DNA of 6,535 bases from Treponema sp. UBA937 (GTDB taxonomy: Bacteria > Spirochaetota > Spirochaetia > Treponematales > Breznakiellaceae). Below the pieces are notes generated by a model. That model made no database searches. It was not told the DNA's origin and was given only the letters and a program-made list of their open reading frames with translations. The position numbers and the translations under genes are program-made. Below are positions 1 to 6,277 of the stretch, one piece after another (the first letter of the stretch is position 1; each line of letters begins with the position of its first letter). The DNA lies in assembly GCA_002293455.1 (NCBI GenBank), contig DBDH01000062.1, positions 49,628-56,162 on the forward strand, read 5' to 3'.

Positions 1-83
1 AAATGCAGGAGCTTGGGCAAAACAAACCGAGTTTTGCAACAAGTTCTAAAGTGAATAAAAATGAAGGAGATACAGATTTATGA
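1..83 (+). CDS. 3' end of an unidentified upstream gene (partial)
   Basis: The frame whose first full codon is at position 3 stays open from the window edge to a TGA at 81-83. It encodes a short hydrophilic tail that reads MQELGQNKPSFATSSKVNKN and then ends EGDTDL. The other two plus-strand frames stop at 47-49 and 52-54. The TGA overlaps the next gene's ATG (80-82) in the common ATGA arrangement, which suggests an operon with translational coupling. The visible part is too short to name the product. It has no recognisable domain and looks like a disordered, polar C-terminus. I infer a real gene from the open frame and the overlap alone, so the call is tentative; the ATG at position 3 is probably internal. 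Confidence 0.5.
   Translation, partial: MQELGQNKPSFATSSKVNKNEGDTDL
64..69 (+). promoter_or_regulatory. Ribosome binding site of the HD-GYP gene
   Basis: AAGGAG lies 10 nt before the ATG at 80 and is a near-perfect Shine-Dalgarno sequence. It fixes the start of the HD-GYP gene. It sits inside the last codons of the upstream reading frame, so ribosomes finishing that gene would pass over it. Confidence 0.75.
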
Positions 84-1327
84 CATTTCGTATGGATCAA
101 TTATTGTCCAGTCTTACAACAGGTTTGGATGCGGTAGAGAAAATTTATTTAGGAGCGCCTACAAATCATGGAAAGCGTCTCGCGATTTTAAATGCAAAAA
201 TGGGCCGGTACATGGGCTGGACCGATGAAGCACTAATCAGTCTGACTGCCTGTGCGCTGCTTCACGATAACGCCCTCACCGAATATATTCTTTCAGAAAA
301 ACCAGGACCCGAACAGGACTGGAATATGAAAACCCATTGTATCATCGGGGAAAAAAATGTATCCTGCCTGCCTTTTCCGTCCAACACGGAAGGATTTATC
401 CTTTATCATCATGAACACGCGGATGGATCAGGCGCCTTTGGTGCCAAATTAAACGAAATCCCCCTGGGCGCGCAGTTTATCGCAATCACCGACATGGTAG
501 ATGTCGCAAAACATCTGGGAACGCAAAATAAAGACGGGTTAGCATCTTTACAAACGTATATAAAAGACCAACGGGGAACACGTTTCACTCCCGCCGCGGC
601 TGAGACGTTTTTGTCCGTTGTAGACGGCGATCTTCTGGATCAGCTTCACGATGAAAACGTGGAATCCACTTTTAAAGAATTCATGCCAAAATGGACAGTA
701 AATTTATCTGGGGTAAAAATGATGTCTATCGCGAATTTTATCGGAAAGATTATTGACTATAAATCGAAATTTACCGCCAGACATACCGAGCAAATCGCGA
801 ACCGCGCTTATATCATGGCCCGTTATTACGGCATGGATGATGAAACATGCGCCAATGTCTTTTTTGCGGCAAGCCTGCACGACATCGGTAAATTGATGAT
901 ACCGACAGAAATCCTTGAAAAAAACGGCAAACTAGATGACAAAGAATTTGAGATTATCAAAAGTCATGTGGCCTGGTCGTATACATTGCTCAAAGACATT
1001 GAAGGATTCGATAAAATATGCCGCTGGGCGGTAACGCATCACCGAAAATTAAACGGCACGGGCTATCCTGATTTGCCTGCAAACTACTATCCACTGGACT
1101 TTGTAAGCCGATTAATGGCCTGTATCGATATTTATCAGGCGGTTCGTGAATCCAGACCCTACCATCCGGGCAGAACCCACGAAGAAACCATCAGCATTAT
1201 GCAGAGTATGGTTGATAAAGGCGAAATCGATAAGCAGATTACCCATGACATGGACCAGGCGATGGCTGTTTTCAATGATGATGACGGTCATGTTCCCAGT
1301 CCAATGCAGATGTACCAGATAAAATAG
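80..1327 (+). CDS. Tandem HD-GYP domain protein, probable cyclic-dinucleotide phosphodiesterase
   Basis: A 415-residue protein with no signal peptide or membrane helix, so probably cytoplasmic. Two HD-GYP-type modules are visible. Module 1 (about 28-185) has H30, H62-D63, H86, HHEHADGSG at 110-118, an IPLGAQFIAITD segment ending at D138, and a closing RGTRFTP-type motif near 165-171. Its GYP is replaced by G-A-F and the HDxGK lysine is absent (HDNA). Module 2 (about 215-390) has H235, HDIGK at 267-271, H296, HHRKLNGTGYP at 320-330, D350 followed by IYQAV, and RPY at 359-361. HD-GYP proteins are metal-dependent phosphodiesterases that linearise c-di-GMP or related dinucleotides. Module 2 keeps the metal-binding histidines and aspartates and GYP, but has R and N where the family usually has E and D in HHExxDGxGYP. 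It is therefore the likelier catalytic half, with module 1 perhaps regulatory or dimerising. No receiver, PAS or GAF domain is attached. The start is supported by the AAGGAG at 64-69 and an ATGA overlap with the preceding frame. Domain identity is secure; activity and substrate are inferred. Confidence 0.88.
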   Translation: MTFRMDQLLSSLTTGLDAVEKIYLGAPTNHGKRLAILNAKMGRYMGWTDEALISLTACALLHDNALTEYILSEKPGPEQDWNMKTHCIIGEKNVSCLPFPSNTEGFILYHHEHADGSGAFGAKLNEIPLGAQFIAITDMVDVAKHLGTQNKDGLASLQTYIKDQRGTRFTPAAAETFLSVVDGDLLDQLHDENVESTFKEFMPKWTVNLSGVKMMSIANFIGKIIDYKSKFTARHTEQIANRAYIMARYYGMDDETCANVFFAASLHDIGKLMIPTEILEKNGKLDDKEFEIIKSHVAWSYTLLKDIEGFDKICRWAVTHHRKLNGTGYPDLPANYYPLDFVSRLMACIDIYQAVRESRPYHPGRTHEETISIMQSMVDKGEIDKQITHDMDQAMAVFNDDDGHVPSPMQMYQIK

Positions 1328-1356
1328 GCCCGTTACCGGAGGCATCTAACAAAAAT
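1328..1356. other. Convergent intergenic gap between HD-GYP gene and ftsK
   Basis: Only 29 bp separate the two convergent stop codons. No strong intrinsic terminator is visible for either direction. The best candidate for ftsK is a short minus-strand stem across its last codons (arms 1369-1373 and 1360-1364, two of five pairs G-U, AGAG loop), followed by ATTTTTG at 1356-1350. It is weak, so transcripts from either side may run into the opposite gene or end by another route. Confidence 0.4.
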
Positions 1357-3936
1357 CTACACTCCTCTGAGCAGTTCCCGCGGTTTTGAACCTTGCGTTG
1401 GTCCGACGATTCCTCTTTGTTCCATTTCTTCCACAAGCCTAGCCGCTCTGTTGTAGCCGATTTTCAGCCTCCGCTGAATATAGCTTGCGCTGGCCTTTCC
1501 CTGAGACATAACAATTTCCAACGCTTTTTCATACAGAGGGTCATCTCCGTCAGAAAACAGAGAAGGATCGGTATCTTCATCATCTTCGTCAAAAAAGATT
1601 TCATCATCAATGTAATCAGGCTCGCCCAATGTTTTTACGTATTCAACAACACGTTCGATTTCTTCCTCGGAAACAAAAGCCCCTTGAATACGGACGGGGA
1701 AGGGATCCACCACGCCGGCATAGAGCATGTCTCCTTTCCCAAGCAGTTTTTCGGCTCCTACCATATCAATGATGATGCGGCTGTCCATTTTGCTGGCAAC
1801 CATAAACGCTATTCTGCTGGGGATATTTGCTTTGATAAGCCCAGTAATGACATCGATGGAAGGCCGTTGTGTCGCAAGAACGAGGTGAATGCCGACAGCC
1901 CGGCTCATCGCCGCAAGCCGCGCAACGGTTGATTCCAACTCTTTGCCGGTGGTTGCCATAAGGTCGGCAAACTCATCAACAATAACGACGATGTAGGGCA
2001 GCCGTTCTGTCGCGATATTCCGTTCCTTTATTCGTTTGTTGTAACTGCGAACATCGCGGACGCCCATCGAATCAAGGCAGGCGTAACGGCGTTCCATTTC
2101 GTAAATACAATACTGCAAAGCCTGAAACGCCTTTTTAGGTTCTGTGATAACCGGCGTCAACAGATGCGGAATATCGTTGTACAGTTTAAGCTCGACAATT
2201 TTAGGATCGATGAGCATGATACGGCATTCCTGCGGCGACCGCTGATACAAAATGGAAAGGATGATCGAATTCACGCAAACCGATTTCCCCGACCCCGTGG
2301 AACCCGCGATCAAAAGATGCGGGGTTTGAACCAAATCCAGGGTTTGCGCCTCGCCGGTAATATCCTTTCCAAGAATCACCGGAATTTCAAACTTTTTCCC
2401 ATCGCGCTTCAACTCGCCTTCAATAATTTCCCGGAATGAAACAATGTTCCGTTTGTTGTTAGGAACTTCAATCCCGACCGCGTGTTTCCCCGGAATCGGC
2501 GCCACAATCCGGACGCTCGATGCCGCCAGTCTGAGCGCAATATTATCCTGAAGGTTCACAATCTTTGAAAGCTTCACGCCCGGCGCCGGAAGAATTTCAA
2601 ACATGGTGATAACAGGCCCTTTTCGGATTCCCGTTACTTCAGCCTGAATATTAAATTCCTTGAGCGTTTCTTTGAGAATAACCGCCGAATCACGCGTTAC
2701 CTGATCAATAATCCAATATTCCCCATCAGGATATTGATTCAAAATTCCTTCTACAGGAATTTCATACGAACCCCAGCGTTTGCGTTTTTTTGCCGGAGGA
2801 GATTCCGTTTTGGTTTCCGCTGTAACATGTTTTTCCAATGCCGCTGACCGGGTTTTCTTTTCGGCTTCAATCTCAGCGGCCGATATCGCCATTTCAAGAT
2901 CAGAATCCAATGTATCAAATTCATCAATATCAGATTGAAGATTATCTTCTGCATCCGCATCATCCTCGTAATCCGCACCAATATCATTCAGAAGATCATC
3001 TTCCTGGGCTGAATCATTTTCTTCTTCAAGATTATCATCTTGATTTTCCAATTCTTCCGGTTCTTCCGGTTCTTGCAAAGATTGATCATCGCGCTGTTCG
3101 TCCTGAATAACTTGTTCATCCTGAACGGCATTTTTGAACACATCTTCTTCATTGAAATCCAAACCATCCAGAATCTCAAGTTCTTCCAAAGAAGAAGATG
3201 CATCTTCATCAAGACCAAACGAAAGCCCGGATCCGGGATTCTCCGTCTTTTGAAACGTTTCCTTACTGGCAAGCGGTTTCGGTTCCGGGAGATTGAAAAC
3301 AAAGGACTGTTCACTTTTCGGTTCTGACGACACCTCATCAGCGGGATGCAAGCCAATTTCATCGACATTTGATGCGGCTTCGGTGTAAACATCCCGAATG
3401 TCGTGGAGATTCGTCTGAACCGGATTTTCTTTCGGCGCCTTTTTCTTGTTTGCTTCCTCTGTGCTTTTGAACAGTGTCTTATCTTTTCTAAAAAAGATCA
3501 TTTTTAAAGCAGTGATGATGAGACATTCAATAACCATAATGGTTAAAACGATAGCCGCAAAACCGGGTCTGCCTGCTTTTGCGATAAATGCGTTTGTTCC
3601 GGACCAAATATCAAAATCCTTGAGAATGCCGAATCCGAGCGCTAATGTGATTAACGGAAGGATGCTCACACAGAGGAGAAACAGTTTATCCGCCTTGTAA
3701 GAAGGATCGGCCAAGGCAAAGGATGCCCAAAAAAGATACGCCGGAATAATAAAAGCCATTACCCCAAAGGCTCTGACAAAAAAAGTTCCCGGTTCTTTAA
3801 TAAAAAAGGGTAGATCAAAAAGAGCCGCCGCAATGGAAAGACCAAAAAAAATCGCGCTAATGCCTAAAATCAAGGTTCCCGCGACGGCCGCTGAGCGAAA
3901 TGATGAGTGGTCTGGTTCTGAAGAAATCCGGTTCAC
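1357..3936 (-). CDS. ftsK: DNA translocase FtsK/SpoIIIE
   Basis: An 859-residue membrane-anchored, ATP-driven double-stranded DNA pump that clears or sorts chromosome DNA at the division septum. Four hydrophobic helices lie near 15-38, 53-77, 84-105 and 125-149. A linker (about 150-385) follows and is strikingly acidic, with 47 D/E and 2 K/R in residues 241-350, then a basic KKRKR at 383-387. The motor alpha part covers about 395-505 (RIVAPIPGK, VGIEVPN). The RecA-like part has Walker A GSTGSGKS at 545-552, Walker B VVIVDE at 650-655, and the family blocks LVLATQRPS, LIKANIPSRIAF and GAEKLLGKGDML. A second acidic patch (777-799) precedes the gamma winged helix (about 797-859, with GYNRAARLVEEME), which in relatives reads KOPS/SRS polarity motifs. 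Length is near SpoIIIE-type proteins and shorter than E. coli FtsK because of the shorter linker. The start is GTG; AGGAG lies 14 nt upstream, slightly far, but no better start is in frame. The 60-bp spacer after the transglycosylase gene shows no clear terminator, so co-transcription is likely. Confidence 0.97.
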   Translation of the reverse strand: MNRISSEPDHSSFRSAAVAGTLILGISAIFFGLSIAAALFDLPFFIKEPGTFFVRAFGVMAFIIPAYLFWASFALADPSYKADKLFLLCVSILPLITLALGFGILKDFDIWSGTNAFIAKAGRPGFAAIVLTIMVIECLIITALKMIFFRKDKTLFKSTEEANKKKAPKENPVQTNLHDIRDVYTEAASNVDEIGLHPADEVSSEPKSEQSFVFNLPEPKPLASKETFQKTENPGSGLSFGLDEDASSSLEELEILDGLDFNEEDVFKNAVQDEQVIQDEQRDDQSLQEPEEPEELENQDDNLEEENDSAQEDDLLNDIGADYEDDADAEDNLQSDIDEFDTLDSDLEMAISAAEIEAEKKTRSAALEKHVTAETKTESPPAKKRKRWGSYEIPVEGILNQYPDGEYWIIDQVTRDSAVILKETLKEFNIQAEVTGIRKGPVITMFEILPAPGVKLSKIVNLQDNIALRLAASSVRIVAPIPGKHAVGIEVPNNKRNIVSFREIIEGELKRDGKKFEIPVILGKDITGEAQTLDLVQTPHLLIAGSTGSGKSVCVNSIILSILYQRSPQECRIMLIDPKIVELKLYNDIPHLLTPVITEPKKAFQALQYCIYEMERRYACLDSMGVRDVRSYNKRIKERNIATERLPYIVVIVDEFADLMATTGKELESTVARLAAMSRAVGIHLVLATQRPSIDVITGLIKANIPSRIAFMVASKMDSRIIIDMVGAEKLLGKGDMLYAGVVDPFPVRIQGAFVSEEEIERVVEYVKTLGEPDYIDDEIFFDEDDEDTDPSLFSDGDDPLYEKALEIVMSQGKASASYIQRRLKIGYNRAARLVEEMEQRGIVGPTQGSKPRELLRGV
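3052..3069 (-). repeat. Tandem 9-bp repeat in the ftsK linker
   Basis: TTCTTCCGG occurs twice in direct succession on the plus strand, with a further partial TTCTT. On the coding strand it encodes a PEE-type repeat in the acidic linker. A short in-frame repeat like this can gain or lose units without breaking the gene. Confidence 0.6.
3095..3125 (-). repeat. Imperfect 18-bp direct repeat in the ftsK linker
   Basis: TGTTCGTCCTGAA at 3095-3107 and TGTTCATCCTGAA at 3113-3125 differ at one base and lie 18 bp apart. They encode two QDEQ units in the linker. This fits growth of the linker by in-frame duplication. Confidence 0.5.
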
Positions 3937-3950
3937 GCTGATTAATAATT

Positions 3951-3955
3951 CTCCT
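3951..3955 (-). promoter_or_regulatory. Probable ribosome binding site of ftsK
   Basis: The minus strand reads AGGAG here, 14 nt before the GTG at 3936. The spacing is longer than usual, but no ATG, GTG or TTG lies closer in frame. The in-frame codons between are TTA, TTA, ATC and AGC. Confidence 0.5.
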
Positions 3956-3996
3956 GGTAAGATTCGCGGTAAACTCTGGGAATCCCGGACTGGTTT

Positions 3997-6201
3997 TCAG
4001 AGCTTACCTTTAAATATATCGGCAATTACTGCCTCCATCGACATACCATAATATAAATATCCGTAAGCAGCGGCGGCGCCCAGAACTCTCCTGCCGTATT
4101 CTCTGGTTTCCGCATACACGATAGTTTCAAGGAAAATATCTTCCGGTAAATCGGGCATTGCCGTCCGCCATCTTCGCACCCTTCCCATCCCTCCGTTGTA
4201 TGCAACCAATGCGAGTACAGGGCTTCCGGTATATTCTACAAGATAGTTTAAATACCAGGCGCCGATATGCACATTGATTTCCGGATTCCGCAGATCAATG
4301 CTGCCGTCTTCAATATAATTCGGCCCTCCTCTGCGCGCGATCCTAAGCGCCATATCCAAAGCCGTATCAGGCAGAAGCTGCGATAACCCGACAGCCCCCG
4401 CCCAGGAACTGATATTCGCGTTAAAAGCGCTTTCCGTTCTGATAAGACCAAAAAAGATTTCCGTAGGAATCTGATTTTCCGCGGCGTTTCTTTCTATCAG
4501 TTCCGCATAAGGCCGCGGATAAAACATCTCCAAATCTTCCCGCCGCGTTTCATATTCTTCACGGTTCATAAACACCGAACAGACTCGAATCGCATCGTAC
4601 CAATTATCCGCCTGGATAAAACGCCGCGCGGCGATCCGCTGTTCATTAATGGTCAGCGGCAAATCCCTGAAATAAGCATAGGCAAAACTTCCGGCGCCAA
4701 ACTCAAAAAAATTGAGAAGAAATTCAAGCTCATCTTTGTTGGAAATGAGTGTTTTTATGTTTGATTCAGATTTTTCGGAAAGCGGATTTACTTCTTCTCC
4801 TAAAAATGACGCCGAAAGCGCCCTATAATAGAAAGACTTTCCGCTTTTTTCAAAGGCGATTCTGAAATACGTTTCCGCGGTGTCTGTCACCGCTTCCGGC
4901 AGAATAAAACCTTCCATGACGGCACGCGCAATAGTGTACGCGTATTTTGCTGTTGTCGTACCATCTTTTCCGTTTTGCATCAAAGCAAAAACTTCCAGCA
5001 ATCCGGTCCAATCTCCGGATGAAACCAGATATTGGGAAACCCTGTCCATAATATCGGAAAAATACTCATCATCATTCCATTGGGGCACATAAGTATGAAG
5101 ATATGACTTTACTTCGGAAGGATGTTCCAAAAGAACCGCATTGAGTATATACCAAATGCAAGCATCCTGTTGATCCGCGTCAGAAGTGAACTTCAACGCT
5201 TCCGCAAATGCCTGTATCGCGGCGTCATAATGTTCCCCCTGCGATTCACTCCTTCCGATAAAGTACAGCAGCCTGTAGCGAGCTTCTGAAACATCAATGT
5301 TCAAAATTGATGTTCCGATTTCAGCGCCGGCCCTCAGCCATGTCTCCCATTCCGAAAAACGCTCAATCCCTTCCTGCTGATATTTTGTAAACTGATAAGC
5401 CCTGCCTAAATCGTGCAAAAGATCGATATACACGAAAAACAAAGCCTGATCCTCTTCAATAACGGTTTTGAATCGTTCTATTCCTTCATTAAAACTCGAT
5501 CTATATACGGCAATTCTTCCCTCGATGGCAGTCATTTCCGCGGCGGTCATACACAGAGGAGAGATTTTTTGCAATTCTTCGAAAGCCCAAATCCGCGCTT
5601 CATCCATTGGTCCCGCAAGAAAGTAATTCCGGATTTCCTGTTTTTGCGCTTCTCCAGGATTTTTTTCAATGTGAAGCTGTGCCATTAGATAAAATCCCAG
5701 GTTCCAGGATAAAAAATCCTCAGCATCAGGGGGATTGATTTCACGGTATCGTCCCAACATATATAAGGCCGCGTTGTTCAGTGTTTGCATGGATGCATCG
5801 GTTTTAAGATCATTTTCTTTGCTGAGTTTTTGTATCCGGCTGGGCAGGGACGTGTTATCGGTTTTTTTTACAAGAAACGGCAGCAATTGTTCGGCGGACG
5901 CTTTCCGAACTTGTTCGGAAGGACTTTCAAGCGCCTTTTCAAAAAGAACCGCCGCCCGAACCGGATCATCCGCGGCTTTTACCAAAAGTCCTATATAAAA
6001 CGGAGCGGAAGGGTGCAGCTTGTTGAGATTCAATATTTCATCAGGATCAGCCTCTAAAATAAAATCGATATTTTGGCTTTTCAGCTTTTCCAGAACCTCA
6101 TCCCGGGGAATCCCCAAAATAACATTCGAGTTACAGGAAATAAAAACATGCAAGGTCATGAGAAAAAAAACCATTACGCAATAAACAAGAGAATGTTTCA
6201 T
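3997..6201 (-). CDS. Slt-type lytic murein transglycosylase, predicted lipoprotein
   Basis: A 734-residue enzyme expected to cleave the MurNAc-GlcNAc bond of peptidoglycan with 1,6-anhydro product formation (GH23, family 1A). The N-terminus has K2 and H3, a hydrophobic core over about 5-20 and FISC at 20-23, fitting a relaxed spirochaete-type lipobox with C23 as the lipidated residue. A long helical region follows (about 60-560) with TPR-like units, clearest at about 306-340, like the Slt70 superhelix. YPRPY at 561-565 introduces the catalytic domain. RTES at 588-591 supplies the predicted catalytic E590, followed by GLSQLLPDTA at 605-614, AYNGG at 667-671 and ETREY at 698-702. The usual GLMQLMP motif has S for the first M and L for the second. 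The open frame continues 94 codons further upstream, but that part is antisense-like sequence lying over the LysM gene in another frame and should be excluded. ATG 6201 gives a good signal peptide but has no close Shine-Dalgarno; TTG 6231 is an alternative adding 10 residues. It lies between a LysM gene and ftsK on the same strand. Confidence 0.92.
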   Translation of the reverse strand: MKHSLVYCVMVFFLMTLHVFISCNSNVILGIPRDEVLEKLKSQNIDFILEADPDEILNLNKLHPSAPFYIGLLVKAADDPVRAAVLFEKALESPSEQVRKASAEQLLPFLVKKTDNTSLPSRIQKLSKENDLKTDASMQTLNNAALYMLGRYREINPPDAEDFLSWNLGFYLMAQLHIEKNPGEAQKQEIRNYFLAGPMDEARIWAFEELQKISPLCMTAAEMTAIEGRIAVYRSSFNEGIERFKTVIEEDQALFFVYIDLLHDLGRAYQFTKYQQEGIERFSEWETWLRAGAEIGTSILNIDVSEARYRLLYFIGRSESQGEHYDAAIQAFAEALKFTSDADQQDACIWYILNAVLLEHPSEVKSYLHTYVPQWNDDEYFSDIMDRVSQYLVSSGDWTGLLEVFALMQNGKDGTTTAKYAYTIARAVMEGFILPEAVTDTAETYFRIAFEKSGKSFYYRALSASFLGEEVNPLSEKSESNIKTLISNKDELEFLLNFFEFGAGSFAYAYFRDLPLTINEQRIAARRFIQADNWYDAIRVCSVFMNREEYETRREDLEMFYPRPYAELIERNAAENQIPTEIFFGLIRTESAFNANISSWAGAVGLSQLLPDTALDMALRIARRGGPNYIEDGSIDLRNPEINVHIGAWYLNYLVEYTGSPVLALVAYNGGMGRVRRWRTAMPDLPEDIFLETIVYAETREYGRRVLGAAAAYGYLYYGMSMEAVIADIFKGKL

Positions 6202-6277
6202 ATAGGCAGCTTTTTTGAAATTTTCCTTCAACCCGGCATCCGGTTTCAACAAACGCGGATACCGATGTGAACGCCGT
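6202..6277 (-). other. Spacer between LysM gene and transglycosylase gene, with hairpin
   Basis: The 76-bp spacer holds an inverted repeat. In minus-strand RNA, CGGTATCCG (6264-6256) can pair with CGGATGCCG (6242-6234) as nine pairs, one of them G-U, around a 13-nt loop. No run of U follows, so it does not look like an intrinsic terminator. It could mark RNA processing, protect the upstream message or tune translation of the transglycosylase. AAGGA (6228-6224) lies 22 nt before ATG 6201, too far to serve it normally. Confidence 0.4.

Larger units (their letters stand above)
2887..3216 (-). other. Segment encoding the hyperacidic FtsK linker
   Basis: This stretch encodes FtsK residues 241-350. 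I count 47 aspartate or glutamate and only 2 lysine or arginine among 110 residues. It sits between the membrane helices and the motor, where other FtsK proteins have a variable, probably disordered linker. The bias towards GAA, GAT and GAC codons makes the DNA low in complexity, and this produces long spurious frames on both strands. Confidence 0.85.

Noticed and set aside
61..79. An earlier ATG at 61 as a possible start
   Set aside because: It is in a different frame from the HD-GYP gene, and its ATGAAGGAG simply contains the ribosome binding site for the ATG at 80.
1697..1704. GGGAAGGG, a match to the E. coli KOPS consensus, on the plus strand, with another on the minus strand at 4179-4186
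   Set aside because: Two matches in opposite directions within 2.5 kb do not show the polarity expected of KOPS. About one chance match is expected in a window this long on two strands, and both lie in conserved coding sequence.
1393..1932. A 179-codon plus-strand open frame antisense to the ftsK 3' region
   Set aside because: It lies wholly inside well-conserved ftsK motor and gamma codons, has no recognisable domain, and is rich in residues typical of antisense reading. It is a shadow of ftsK.
2751..3392. Several overlapping open frames on both strands in the ftsK linker
   Set aside because: The low-complexity acidic codons lack stops in other frames. The predicted products are compositionally odd (rich in R, K, I and M) and have no supporting features.
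5735..6057. Two plus-strand open frames antisense to the transglycosylase N-terminal half
   Set aside because: They overlap each other and the well-supported helical region of the transglycosylase, and neither encodes a recognisable domain.
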